64,000 nucleotides of DNA from CAVPDG01 sp963702535 (GTDB lineage Bacteria; Chloroflexota; Anaerolineae; Anaerolineales; UBA4823): the NCBI GenBank assembly GCA_963702535.1, contig CAVPDG010000022.1, forward strand, positions 1 to 64,000, given 5' to 3'. Below the pieces are notes generated by a model. It saw nothing but the letters and a program-made list of their open reading frames with translations. It had not been told where the DNA came from and made no database searches. This document shows positions 1 through 8,316 of the stretch, piece by piece (the stretch's first letter is position 1; each line of letters starts with the position of its first letter). The position numbers and the translations under genes are program-made.

Positions 1-201
1 GGTATCGAGCGTTATAAGCAGTATTTCTCTGCTGCGGATGTGCAGACCATTGATGCGCGTATCAGCCAGCTGCTGCAGATGATCGAGAAAGCTCCCAAAT
101 CGCTCAAGTGGAAGAGCCGAGCTGCGCTGGGCACGCGCGTCCAGTGGTACAACGATGTAGAAGAAGTAGAACGGGCAGACCACCTCTCCGATATCAAGTA
201 A
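1..201 (+). CDS. C-terminal end of an unidentified protein (partial)
   Basis: Reading frame 1 is open from the first base and ends at TAA 199-201, giving the last 66 residues of a protein whose start lies outside the window. The tail is charged and helical-looking and ends in HLSDIK. I do not recognise the family. It stops 5 bases before the FGGY kinase start on the same strand, so it is probably the upstream gene of the same operon and may act on the same sugar or polyol, but that is inference from position only. Confidence 0.55.
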   Translation, partial: GIERYKQYFSAADVQTIDARISQLLQMIEKAPKSLKWKSRAALGTRVQWYNDVEEVERADHLSDIK

Positions 202-206
202 CCCGG

Positions 207-1754
207 ATGGAATATGTTATCGGCTGTGACATCGGGTCACAGAGCCTGAAGGCAATCCTGCTCTCCCAGGAGGGGCAGCTGGCGGGAGAGGTCAGTGTCA
301 GTTATCCCATCGATTATCCATACCCCACCTGGGCGGAACAATCGGCGGAGAAGTGGCTGGGCGCATTCGTCGAGGCTGTGCGCCTCCTGCTTGCCCGGAA
401 CGCTCTCCAACCCGAACAGATCCGCGGGATCGGCCTGGCGTCGCAAGTGGACGGGATTGTGGCTATGGATGCCTCCGGCGCATCCCTTTACCCTGCCATC
501 ATCTGGATGGACCGGCGAGCAGTTGAACAATGCGCCCAGGTAGCTCAGAAGACCAGCCCGGAGAGGTTGCTTGCCCTCTCCGGCTTAAACCTGGACGCAT
601 CCCATGTCGCCCCAAAAATCAACTGGCTGAGAGACTACCAATCGGATGTTTACCGCCGGGCGCAACATTTCTTGCTGCCGGGCAGCTACCTGGCTTACCA
701 GCTGACCGGCGAGCTAGGCGTGGATTATTCCAATGCCTCCTCCACGCTGCTCATGGATGTCAGGAACAAAGATTGGTCTCCAGAGCTATGCGCGCTTTTC
801 GAGATCGATCGCAGCCGGCTGGCGCCGGTCTTGCCCGCCACACAGGTGCTTGGTGCATTGCGCGGGCATATCGCTGCAGAGTCGGGTTTAGATTCCGGCA
901 CACCCGTGGTGCTGGGCAGCGGCGATGAACACGCCGCCTGCCTTGGAGCGGGCGTCATCCTGCCGGGTTTGGTGTGCGATATCGCCGGCACAGCCGAGCC
1001 GGTTTGCGCTGCCAGCTCAGCCCCGCTCTTCGACCCCACCGGTTTGGTTGAGACCCACTGCCATGCCCACCCGGACCTGTGGCTGATGGAGAACCCCGGA
1101 TTTGCCTCCGGCGCCAATTATCGCTGGTTTCGGGATCAGTTCGCTGCCGCCGAGATTCAGGAGGCCGTTACGACTGGCGCCAATCCGTACGATTTGCTCA
1201 ACAACCTGGCAGCTTCTGTACCCCCCGGCTCCCAGGGGCTGATTTTGCTGCCCTGCTTGATGGGGGCGATGGCGCCCACCTGGAATGCCCTGGCGCGGGG
1301 GACGTACTTCGGCTTTACCCTGGCGCACACCCGGGCGCATTTTGTACGCGCCCTGCTCGAGGCCTCCGCTTATGCGGTTAGAGACATAACCGACCAGATG
1401 CGCCAGATCGGCCTGCCACTTCACCAGATCCAGGTGGTGGGCGGCGGGGCGCGCAGCCGCTTGTGGCGGCAGATCAAGGCCGATGTAACTGGTCTGCCCG
1501 TCGCCCTGCCACAAACCATCGAGACTACCGCCCTCGGAGCTGCCATGCTGGCGCTCGTCGGCGTGGGGCTTTGTCCATCGCTGGAAGAAGCCGCTCACCA
1601 GGCTGTGCGCATCGTCGAGGTGCGCGACCCGCAACCTGAAACCCAGGCGTGCTATGAAGAGTATTACCAGCTCTACCGCGCCACCTACCAAGCCTTGCTG
1701 CCTGTCTTCGACCAGGCTGCCAGAATCCAAACCAATCCTCCGCCAACTCAATGA
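207..1754 (+). CDS. FGGY-family carbohydrate kinase (xylulokinase-like)
   Basis: Predicted cytoplasmic ATP-dependent kinase of a sugar or polyol, 515 residues, the usual FGGY length. The N-terminal phosphate loop is DIGSQSLKA (about residue 7), followed by GLASQVDGIVAMD and AIIWMDRRA, as in xylulokinases. The second half has LGSGDEHAACLGAG and the adenosine motif VVGGGARSRLW. An in-frame upstream GTG/ATG extension exists, but ATG 207 places DIGS at the normal distance from the start. The stop overlaps the next start (ATGA). Neighbours (NagD/AraL-like phosphatase, GlpA-like flavoprotein, AraM-like dehydrogenase) resemble the araB-araL-araM association of Bacillus, so a ribulokinase, xylulokinase or glycerol-type substrate are all possible. 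The family call is firm; the substrate is not. Confidence 0.88.
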   Translation: MEYVIGCDIGSQSLKAILLSQEGQLAGEVSVSYPIDYPYPTWAEQSAEKWLGAFVEAVRLLLARNALQPEQIRGIGLASQVDGIVAMDASGASLYPAIIWMDRRAVEQCAQVAQKTSPERLLALSGLNLDASHVAPKINWLRDYQSDVYRRAQHFLLPGSYLAYQLTGELGVDYSNASSTLLMDVRNKDWSPELCALFEIDRSRLAPVLPATQVLGALRGHIAAESGLDSGTPVVLGSGDEHAACLGAGVILPGLVCDIAGTAEPVCAASSAPLFDPTGLVETHCHAHPDLWLMENPGFASGANYRWFRDQFAAAEIQEAVTTGANPYDLLNNLAASVPPGSQGLILLPCLMGAMAPTWNALARGTYFGFTLAHTRAHFVRALLEASAYAVRDITDQMRQIGLPLHQIQVVGGGARSRLWRQIKADVTGLPVALPQTIETTALGAAMLALVGVGLCPSLEEAAHQAVRIVEVRDPQPETQACYEEYYQLYRATYQALLPVFDQAARIQTNPPPTQ

Positions 1755-2557
1755 ATAGTCCCGACCGTCTTTCCCTGGTGAAATGCTTCCTGCTCGATAT
1801 GGATGGCACGTTTTACCTCGATAACCAGCTCCTGGAAGGTGCTCTGCGCTTTATCGATACGCTGCGCATCCAAAACAAAGAATTCCTCTTCCTGACCAAT
1901 AATTCATCGAAATCGCGCCACCAATACGCCGAGAAAATTAACGCCCTGGGTCTACCGCTTCCGGACAGCAAGGTTTTCACCTCCGGCGAAGCCACCGCCG
2001 TGTACCTGCAGGGCATTGCCCCAGGTGCTCGGCTGTTCGTCGTCGGCACACCCTACCTGGAAGCGGAATTTACTGCCCATGGCTTTATTCTAGACGACGC
2101 CCATCCGGATTATGCCGTGCTGGGTTTCGATACCACCCTGACTTACCAGAAGCTTTGGAAGCTGTGCGATTTCGCACGCAGTGGTTTGCCTTATATCGCC
2201 ACCCACCCAGACTTCAACTGTCCCACCGGCAGCGGCTATATGCCGGATACTGGAGCCATGATCGCCTTCGTCAAAGCCTCCACCGGTCGCGAGCCTGATC
2301 TGGTGATCGGCAAGCCCAACCGCCTGATCGTTGATGCGGCAGCAGCACGGCTGGGCATACCGGTTGAAGCCATGGGCATGATCGGCGATCGTCTCTATAC
2401 CGATATTGCCCTGGGACAGTCCAGCGGAATCCTCACCGTGCTGGTTTTGAGCGGTGAGACTCACCTGGAAGACCTGCAGGGTTCTCCGTTCCAGCCCGAT
2501 TACACCTTTGCCCATCTTGGAGAGGTGGCAGACTGGCTGGAGCAGCATGCCGGTTAA
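1751..2557 (+). CDS. HAD-superfamily phosphatase, NagD/AraL type
   Basis: Predicted cytoplasmic sugar- or polyol-phosphate phosphatase of 268 residues. All four HAD motifs are visible: DMDGT with D16 and D18, LTNNSS for motif II, the lysine motif VIGKPN, and MIGDRLYTDI for the metal-binding acidic motif. A C2-type cap of normal size lies between motifs II and III. The start overlaps the kinase stop by 4 bases, implying translational coupling. In Bacillus, AraL of this family removes phosphate from dead-end sugar phosphates beside AraB and AraM. The same trio here suggests either house-cleaning or release of glycerol from glycerol phosphate. The substrate cannot be read from the sequence. Confidence 0.87.
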   Translation: MNSPDRLSLVKCFLLDMDGTFYLDNQLLEGALRFIDTLRIQNKEFLFLTNNSSKSRHQYAEKINALGLPLPDSKVFTSGEATAVYLQGIAPGARLFVVGTPYLEAEFTAHGFILDDAHPDYAVLGFDTTLTYQKLWKLCDFARSGLPYIATHPDFNCPTGSGYMPDTGAMIAFVKASTGREPDLVIGKPNRLIVDAAAARLGIPVEAMGMIGDRLYTDIALGQSSGILTVLVLSGETHLEDLQGSPFQPDYTFAHLGEVADWLEQHAG

Positions 2558-2568
2558 GACGATTCCAC

Positions 2569-3721
2569 ATGAATCCCCCTCAGGTCATCATCATCGGTGC
2601 CGGATCGACCGGTTCAGCTCTGGCGCACGACCTGGCGCTACGCGGGCTGGGTGTGACCGTGGTGGAGCGCGCTGGGGTTGCCAGCGGCACCACCGGACAT
2701 AACCAGGCTCAGCTTCATTCAGGCGCGCGCTACGCCGTTGTGGATCCCGAATTGGCGCGCGAATGCATCCAGGAAAACCGCATCCTGCGCCAGATCATGC
2801 CCGGGGTATTGGAGCTGAACGAGGGGCTGTTCGTCGCCTTTTCGGAGCAAGATTTAGCGTATTCTCGCCTGTTCCTGGAAGCCTGTCAGGATTGCGGTAT
2901 CCCTACCGTACAAGCATCTCCTGAGCAGGCTTTGCGCTGGGAGCCCATGCTCAACCCTCGCACGCTGGCTGCTATCCAGGTCCCAGACGGCGTTTTTGAT
3001 CCTTACCGCTTTTGCTTGAGCTTCCTGGCGACCGCCCAATCGAACGGCGCCAGGGTGCACACCTATGCTGAAGTAACCGGCATCGACATCGCACACCGCC
3101 AGGTCACAGCGGTCGATCGCCGCAGCGGCAGGGAACACACCCTCACCGCCGATGCCATCGTCAACGCCGCCGGACCCTGGGTTGCTGAAGTCGCCAGCCG
3201 GGCCGGTGTCGAGGTAGAGGTTGAGCCCTCCGCCGGCGCCATGCTGACAATAGACAGGCGGGTCTGCAACCAGGTGCTCAACCTGCTGGCGCCGCCCGCC
3301 GATGGCGACATCATCGTCCCGCAGCGCAATACCAGTATCCTGGGCACCACCTCCTGGATCGTGACAGACCCGGACGATATCCCCATCCCCCCCGACCACC
3401 TGGAACTGCTCTTCTCTGTCGCCGAGCGCATGGTGCCCGGCATCCGCAAGTTTCCCGTGCGTGGCGTCATGGCAGCCGCTCGCCCATTGCTGAAGATACG
3501 CGGGCGCCAGCGGCCGCAAAGCCACACGTGGCTTTGCCTGTTTCGAGCACGAGGCGGGCTTCTTCTCGGTCGTGGGCGGCAAGACGAGCACGGCGCGCCT
3601 GATGGCCGAAAAAATCGGTGACCAGGTGACGGCTTATCTGGGCTGGGAGGCGCGTTGCCAAACGCGCACGACACCCTTGCTCTCCCATCGGAAATGGACA
3701 GCTCAACCCCTATCACAGTGA
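2569..3721 (+). CDS. GlpA-like FAD-dependent dehydrogenase (frameshifted)
   Basis: Flavoprotein resembling the catalytic subunit of anaerobic glycerol-3-phosphate dehydrogenase. The N-terminus has the dinucleotide fold IIGAGSTGSALA, and the family block SGTTGHNQAQLHSGARYAV follows at about residues 39-57. Reading frame 1 is lost near 3491-3496. One base later, frame 2 continues with RYAGASGRKATRGF, then GFFSVVGGKTSTARLMAEKI, ending at TGA 3719-3721. The second half is typical GlpA C-terminal sequence, so one extra base is the simplest explanation. The reconstructed length is about 384 residues. It sits where SdhA would be in an sdh operon: SdhB-, SdhC- and SdhD-like genes follow directly, overlapping its 3' end. 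It therefore probably oxidises glycerol-3-phosphate or a similar hydroxy-acid and passes electrons to those subunits. Confidence 0.8.
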
Positions 3722-4374
3722 GAGTGCGCATCCGGCGCAGGCAGGGCTGGCAGGACTTCAAGGTTACCCTGCCGGGCTCGGCGTACGTGTTGGATGCCCT
3801 CGAAGAGATCGAGAAACAGGACCCTTCCCTGCTCTTCCGCCACTCCTGCCACCACGCTTCGTGCGGAAGCTGCGGGCTGCGCGTCAACGGCCGCGAGCGG
3901 CTGGCTTGTGTCACCCCGCTCGCCGATGTAGCCCGCCCTGGTCGACCCTTGCGCCTCGAGCCGTTGCGCAACTTCCCCATCATCGGCGACCTGCTGGTGG
4001 ATTTCGGTCCCTTCATGGCAAGTCTCGATCGCGCCGGCATGCCGCTCATCCGCCAGGCGGAGTCCCAGACAGCCCCAAGCCAAGCAACCCGCTTCGAGAG
4101 CTGTATCGAGTGCGGCCTGTGCGTCAGCGCCTGCCCAATCACCGGCAGCGATCACCGCTACGCCGGCCCGGCAGCTCTGGCAGCAGCCTGGCGCAGCCTT
4201 GAGGAGCCTCGCCAGTCCAGCCGGACGGACTTGATCACTCTGGTCGATGCTGAGAAGGGAGTATGGCGCTGCCATGCCGCATTCGAGTGCACCGAGGTCT
4301 GCCCATCCAATGTGGATCCGGCAGGTGCCATCATGTCCCTACGCCGCCTCCTGCTCACTGGAGGTCAAAAATGA
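3694..4374 (+). CDS. SdhB/FrdB-like iron-sulfur subunit
   Basis: Electron-transfer subunit of about 226 residues. The N-terminal 2Fe-2S domain contains CHHASCGSCG followed by the distal Cys in ERLAC. The C-terminal half has CIECGLCVSACP and CTEVCP, with an extra Cys in RCHAAFEC, as in the 4Fe-4S/3Fe-4S domain of SdhB. A TTG start at 3655 would add 13 residues, but ATG 3694 better fits SdhB N-termini. The gene overlaps the GlpA-like gene upstream, and its stop shares ATGA with the SdhC-like start. It likely relays electrons from the flavoprotein to the membrane anchor at the cytoplasmic face. Being slightly short for SdhB and paired with GlpA rather than SdhA suggests a dedicated dehydrogenase complex, not the citric-acid-cycle enzyme. 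Confidence 0.87.
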   Translation: MDSSTPITVRVRIRRRQGWQDFKVTLPGSAYVLDALEEIEKQDPSLLFRHSCHHASCGSCGLRVNGRERLACVTPLADVARPGRPLRLEPLRNFPIIGDLLVDFGPFMASLDRAGMPLIRQAESQTAPSQATRFESCIECGLCVSACPITGSDHRYAGPAALAAAWRSLEEPRQSSRTDLITLVDAEKGVWRCHAAFECTEVCPSNVDPAGAIMSLRRLLLTGGQK

Positions 4375-4759
4375 CCCGGGATCCAGGAGCAACCACCCGC
4401 CACAGCCGGTGGTTTGTGCTACGCTCCAGACCCGCAGGCATGCTGGCTTTCATGCTGCATCGCCTGACCGGGATCGGGCTGGTTTTCTATCTCTACCTCC
4501 ACCTGGCGGTTCTTTCGAAGCTACGCGGGGGTCCCGAGAGCTGGGATAGCTTCCTGGCCCTGGTGCGCTCGCCCTGGTTTTTGCTCCTGGACGGCATCTT
4601 GCTTTTGGGCGTGCTAATACACGGGCTCAATGGTCTGCGCCTCACTCTCATCGGGATGAACATCGGCTTGCGCTGGCATAAAGCTACTTTTTGGATTATC
4701 CTGGCGCTGTCCGCCGCCCTCGCCGTTGCGGGCAGCGCCTTATTATCGGGTTGCGATGA
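4371..4759 (+). CDS. SdhC-like cytochrome b membrane subunit (probable frameshift near its 3' end)
   Basis: Membrane anchor with three predicted helices. The signature HRLTGIGLVFYLYLHL near residue 24 is typical of SdhC, and its final His is a candidate haem b ligand; a second His is in LIHGLNGLR. As sequenced, the frame stays open to 5051 and would overlap the next gene by about 300 bases, which is implausible. One missing base near 4736-4740 would give ALIIGLR and a TGA at 4757-4759 overlapping the SdhD-like ATG at 4756. That matches the ATGA spacing seen throughout the operon. The end given here is that reconstruction. Confidence 0.75.
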
Positions 4760-5127
4760 AACAGGAAGGAAGCTCGCCGGTGAACAGGCGGAAGGCGGGT
4801 CTTGGCTGGCTAAGCCAGGCAATCTCCGGCATCTTACTGGTATTGCTCTTGGGCGTGCATTGGATAGCCCAGCACTACCTGGCAGATGGCGGCTTGCGCA
4901 CCTATGCCGAAGTGGTATCCTATCTGGAAAATCCGCTGGTGCTCGTGCTGGAAGCGACTTTTCTGGCTGTGATCACGGTCCATGCATTGTTGGGTGTACG
5001 GGCAGTGCTTCTCGACCTTGGCCCGGGGGAGCGCTGGATCAGGCTGATTGATGCTGGTCTGATCCTGACCGGCATCGGTACGGTGCTCTATGGGTTAAAT
5101 CTGCTGCGCCTCATCCTTGTACAATAA
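4756..5127 (+). CDS. SdhD-like membrane anchor subunit
   Basis: Small hydrophobic protein of about 123 residues with three predicted transmembrane helices. Features shared with archaeal and Chloroflexota SdhD are LHW/QHYL in the first helix region, YAEVVSYLENP in the loop, HALLGVRAVLLDLG in the second helix, and a third helix ending at the C-terminus. The His in VHALLG is a likely haem b ligand. ATG 4756 is chosen over an upstream in-frame ATG because it creates the ATGA overlap and removes a non-hydrophobic tail. With the SdhC-like protein it would form the quinone-reducing membrane domain for the GlpA-like flavoprotein. Confidence 0.8.
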   Translation: MKQEGSSPVNRRKAGLGWLSQAISGILLVLLLGVHWIAQHYLADGGLRTYAEVVSYLENPLVLVLEATFLAVITVHALLGVRAVLLDLGPGERWIRLIDAGLILTGIGTVLYGLNLLRLILVQ

Positions 5128-5150
5128 TGCATTACTTGCGGAGGTACACC

Positions 5151-6587
5151 ATGCAACTAAAATACGATCCTGCGGATGGGATAGATTTCTGGAATAAGAT
5201 CAGCGCTCTCCCCGGCTATCCTTCCGGCGAGACTATGCCGATCCGCCTCATGCTCTTCGAGCCGGGAGCGCTCTTCAAGCTCGGCGAGGCGTTGAAAGAA
5301 GCCGGCGCCCAACCTGACCAGCCCGTTTTCGTCGTCATGGATACCACGCCCATGCGCCGCGGCGAAGAGAGCCTCAAACCCCTGGCGCTGGACGTGCTGC
5401 GCCGGGCAGGCTGGCAGGTGCAGACGGTGGAAATCCCCCCCGATGAGACCGGGCAGGTGCATACGGACATGGAGCGCATCGGCATGGTGAAGAGCCGCTT
5501 GCAGCCCGCCAGCGCGGTGATCGCCCTGGGCGCCGGCACGGTCTGCGATATCGGCAAGCATGCCTGCTACCTGTTCGAGCAGGAGAGCGGCGAAAGGCTG
5601 CCTTTCGTGGTCTTCCAGACGGCGAACAGCGTGAGCGCCTACACCTCCAACATGGCGCCCACGTTTATCGAAGGGGTCAAGCGCACGCTGCCCTCCCGCT
5701 ATCCGGATGCCCTGTTGTGCGACCTGGAAACCCTGCGCGATGCCCCGCGGGCGATGACCGTAGCCGGCGTCGGCGACCTGCTGGCAGCCTTTGTCAGCTT
5801 CCCCGACTGGGTGATGGCAAACCGGCTGGGACTCGACCCGGGCTACACACCGCTGGCGCAGGAGCTGATGGGACCATTGGATGCCATCTTACTGGAAGAA
5901 GCGCCCGCCATCCGCAGCGGCTCGCTGGAGGGCATGGCTACCCTTGCCAAGCTGATTGCCCTTGGCGGGCTGGCGATGTCGCTTTCGCACGCCACCACAC
6001 CCATGTCCGGCTACGAGCATGTCATCTCGCATATCCTGGACCTGCTGGCGGAGAGCCGCAGCCAGCCCCTCACCCAGCATGGCTCGCAGGTTGCCCTGGC
6101 TGCCATCCTGGGAACGGCGGCATACCAGCGCCTGTTTGATGAGCTGGAGCCAGACGAAGTCAACCTGGAGAGATGCTACCCCTCGCCAGAGGAAATGCAC
6201 GAGCGTGTACGCCAGACCTTCTTGCAGGTGGATCCCTCCGGCAAAGCCGGGGAGGAGTGCTGGAACGACTACGGTCCCAAGCTGCAGGCATGGCACGCCC
6301 ATAAGGCTGAATTTAGCGCTTTCTTAAAGGATTGGCAGTTTCAGCGCGGCGAGCTGGCGAAGCTCACCTGCCCCCCGCAGCGCCTGATCTCGATCTTGCG
6401 CAGCGTCCAGGCGCCAGAAGTCTTCAGCGAGCTCGAGCCGCCGCAATCGGAGAGCGATGTGAAGTTCGCCTTCATGAACGCCCCCTTGATGCGCAAGCGC
6501 TTCACGCTCGGCGACCTGCTGGTTTTCCTGCACTGGGACCGGGAAAAGTTGTGGCAGCAGGTGAAGGGGCTGGCGATCAAAGCCTAG
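5151..6587 (+). CDS. Iron-containing alcohol dehydrogenase family, glycerol-1-phosphate dehydrogenase (AraM)-like
   Basis: Predicted NAD(P)-dependent dehydrogenase of 478 residues. The nucleotide-binding segment is IALGAGTVCDIGKHA (about residue 123). AVAGVGDLLA-type metal-binding Asp (VAGVGDLLAAF) and the His ligands in SHATTPMSGYEHVISHIL follow the order in AraM/EgsA proteins. The usual Asp-Gly after the substrate loop (SMDGY in AraM) reads SVSAY here, so substrate preference may differ. ATG 5151 follows a good GGAGG site at 5139-5143, so the upstream in-frame ATG at 5127 is not used. It closes the kinase/HAD/GlpA-SdhBCD operon, pointing to interconversion of dihydroxyacetone phosphate and a glycerol phosphate. 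The family is firm, the exact activity moderate. Confidence 0.75.
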   Translation: MQLKYDPADGIDFWNKISALPGYPSGETMPIRLMLFEPGALFKLGEALKEAGAQPDQPVFVVMDTTPMRRGEESLKPLALDVLRRAGWQVQTVEIPPDETGQVHTDMERIGMVKSRLQPASAVIALGAGTVCDIGKHACYLFEQESGERLPFVVFQTANSVSAYTSNMAPTFIEGVKRTLPSRYPDALLCDLETLRDAPRAMTVAGVGDLLAAFVSFPDWVMANRLGLDPGYTPLAQELMGPLDAILLEEAPAIRSGSLEGMATLAKLIALGGLAMSLSHATTPMSGYEHVISHILDLLAESRSQPLTQHGSQVALAAILGTAAYQRLFDELEPDEVNLERCYPSPEEMHERVRQTFLQVDPSGKAGEECWNDYGPKLQAWHAHKAEFSAFLKDWQFQRGELAKLTCPPQRLISILRSVQAPEVFSELEPPQSESDVKFAFMNAPLMRKRFTLGDLLVFLHWDREKLWQQVKGLAIKA

Positions 6588-6614
6588 CTGCCGCCTGCCC
6601 CTCCCGCCCGCAAT

Positions 6615-6788
6615 TTACTCAGCGCTATCTTGCTTCTCAAGCGATTCGAGCATCTCAGCATCCTGCTGCAGGTTGCGCCGGCGCACGATGAGGCTGATCA
6701 GATAGATCAGCATAAAACCAAAGATCACCGTGTAGCCGGCGACCATATAAATGGTGGTATTCGCAGGGGCGTCTTGTAGAAAAAGCAT
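6615..6788 (-). CDS. ccmD: CcmD-like small membrane protein
   Basis: A 57-residue ORF below common length cut-offs. A strong AAGGAGGA site lies 7 bases before its ATG. It has one transmembrane helix (about residues 13-35, YMVAGYTVIFGFMLIYLISLI), a basic RRR immediately after it, and an acidic tail. This is the size and topology of CcmD, which holds the CcmABC-CcmE haem-release complex together, and the position directly downstream of ccmC is the classical one. CcmD sequences are poorly conserved, so the name rests on context and topology. Confidence 0.75.
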   Translation of the reverse strand: MLFLQDAPANTTIYMVAGYTVIFGFMLIYLISLIVRRRNLQQDAEMLESLEKQDSAE

Positions 6789-6811
6789 AGGATTGTCCTC
6801 CTTCTTCCAGG

Positions 6812-7516
6812 CTACTCTGCCGTCTTGAGCTTCATTTGCTCAACCCGGTCAGCCAGCCTGCCCAGGCGGATGCGATGCCAAAGCAGGGCAGCGAAGATAA
6901 CGGAGAAGGTGAGCAGGCTGAAGAGGAATGTTTGTAGCATCAAGGGGGTCATATCGAACCCGCCGGTCGCTCCGGGCTGGTTGCTGCCGATCACCACCGG
7001 GTGGATGGTGCGGAACAGGCGCGCTGAGAAGAAGGTGAGCGGGACGCTCAGGAAGCCGATGATGGCATACACCGCCCCAAAGCGCGCCCGCCGGTCGGGG
7101 TCTTCGATCCCCTGGCGCAGCAGCAGGTAAGCGGCGTAGATGAGTAGCATGATGGTGGTCGTTGTCAGGCGCGGGTCCCAGGTCCACCAGGTATTCCAAA
7201 TCGGGCGCGCCCAGATAGAGCCTGAGATAATGGCGATCAGGGCAAATACAATGCCGATCTCAATGGCTGAGAGACCGGCGATATCCCACTTGCGGTCTCC
7301 CGTGCGCAGGTAGGCAACGCCTGCAATGGCAGCCACCAGAAAGGCAAGCATGCCCACCCAGGCGGATGCCACGTGGAAATAAAACACGCGCTGCACCTGT
7401 CCCATCACCGCTTCCATCGGCGCGTAGAAAAAGACCATCGCCGTGGCAACCAGCAGCATGACCACGGCAACAATGTCCAGCACGGTCAATAATTTCGGCT
7501 TCGCATCACTTTGCAT
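6812..7516 (-). CDS. ccmC: CcmC haem-handling membrane protein
   Basis: Integral membrane protein of 234 residues with six predicted helices. The periplasmic tryptophan-rich WWD motif reads TWWTWDPRLTT (about residues 108-118). It is flanked by the conserved haem-ligand His in FYFHVASAWVG and in TIHPVVIG. CcmC presents haem to CcmE with help from the CcmAB ATPase. It lies between ccmB upstream and ccmD downstream on the same strand. Length and motif spacing are normal. Confidence 0.93.
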   Translation of the reverse strand: MQSDAKPKLLTVLDIVAVVMLLVATAMVFFYAPMEAVMGQVQRVFYFHVASAWVGMLAFLVAAIAGVAYLRTGDRKWDIAGLSAIEIGIVFALIAIISGSIWARPIWNTWWTWDPRLTTTTIMLLIYAAYLLLRQGIEDPDRRARFGAVYAIIGFLSVPLTFFSARLFRTIHPVVIGSNQPGATGGFDMTPLMLQTFLFSLLTFSVIFAALLWHRIRLGRLADRVEQMKLKTAE

Positions 7517-7582
7517 GTTTCCTCCATGAACTCAGGGTACAGATACCACTAAACTCCACTCTCTATTTTCTACGCTCTTCCC

Positions 7583-8227
7583 TCATTCTTCCACCACATA
7601 ATCGAACACCATGAATGCCACAGCGGTAAATATTATATCGTAGACGATCAGCAGGTTCAGCCAGGGCGTGATCTCTGCCATCTCGACGCCTTGCAAAAAG
7701 CCGGTGCTGGCTTTCACCGCGGCGATCATCACCGGGAGGATCACCGGGAAGAGCAGGATGGGCAGCAGCACATCACGCGTGCGCGTCTGCACCGCCATGG
7801 TGGAGAGCAGCGTGCCCACGGCGACGTAGCCGATCGACCCCAGGATGATCACGCCGATCAATCCCGGTATGAAGAGATTGGTATTGTACAGGATGCTGTA
7901 GACCGGCAGCACGATGATCTCAACGATGAACATGAAGATCAGGTTGCCAACCGTCTTACCGAAGTAGATGGCGCTCCTGTCAACCGGCGCCAGCAACAAG
8001 CCGTCCATGCAGCCGCGGTCCTTCTCTATCGCCATCGAGCGGTTCAAGCCCAGCGTGCCGGCAAAGGCGAAGGTCACCCATAACACCCCGGAGGTCACGG
8101 TCGCCCGTGCCCTGGCATCCAGCTCCAGGGCAAAATTGAAGATCAGGATCACCAGCAGGGCAAAGACCAGCATGGAGGTGAGCAGCTCCCGGCTGCGCAG
8201 CTCAGCCGCCAGGTCCTTCCAGACCAC
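7583..8227 (-). CDS. ccmB: CcmB heme-exporter permease (N-terminus uncertain)
   Basis: Membrane permease of the CcmAB transporter that powers release of haem-loaded CcmE. The readable frame gives 214 residues starting at GTG 8227, with six hydrophobic segments and the CcmB block MAIEKDRGCMDGLLLAPVDR. In-frame sequence upstream of the GTG (AKAREYLRALGAVVWKDL) looks like genuine CcmB N-terminus but has no ATG. A good ATG lies at 8313, four bases beyond the ccmA stop, in another frame (MSDLPVTRNEV). A single-base shift between about 8260 and 8290 would join them, so the true gene may be 7583-8313. Confidence 0.85.
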   Translation of the reverse strand: MVWKDLAAELRSRELLTSMLVFALLVILIFNFALELDARARATVTSGVLWVTFAFAGTLGLNRSMAIEKDRGCMDGLLLAPVDRSAIYFGKTVGNLIFMFIVEIIVLPVYSILYNTNLFIPGLIGVIILGSIGYVAVGTLLSTMAVQTRTRDVLLPILLFPVILPVMIAAVKASTGFLQGVEMAEITPWLNLLIVYDIIFTAVAFMVFDYVVEE

Positions 8228-8316
8228 CGCCCCCAGGGCGCGCAGGTATTCGCGCGCCTTTGCCCGGTGCGACTGGCGCTCACTTCGTTGCGGGTAACCG
8301 GTAAATCGCTCATGGG

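Noticed and set aside
4371..5051. SdhC-like protein of 227 residues as literally read
   Set aside because: It would overlap the SdhD-like gene by about 300 bases and continue as non-membrane, low-conservation sequence; a frameshift near 4738 is simpler.
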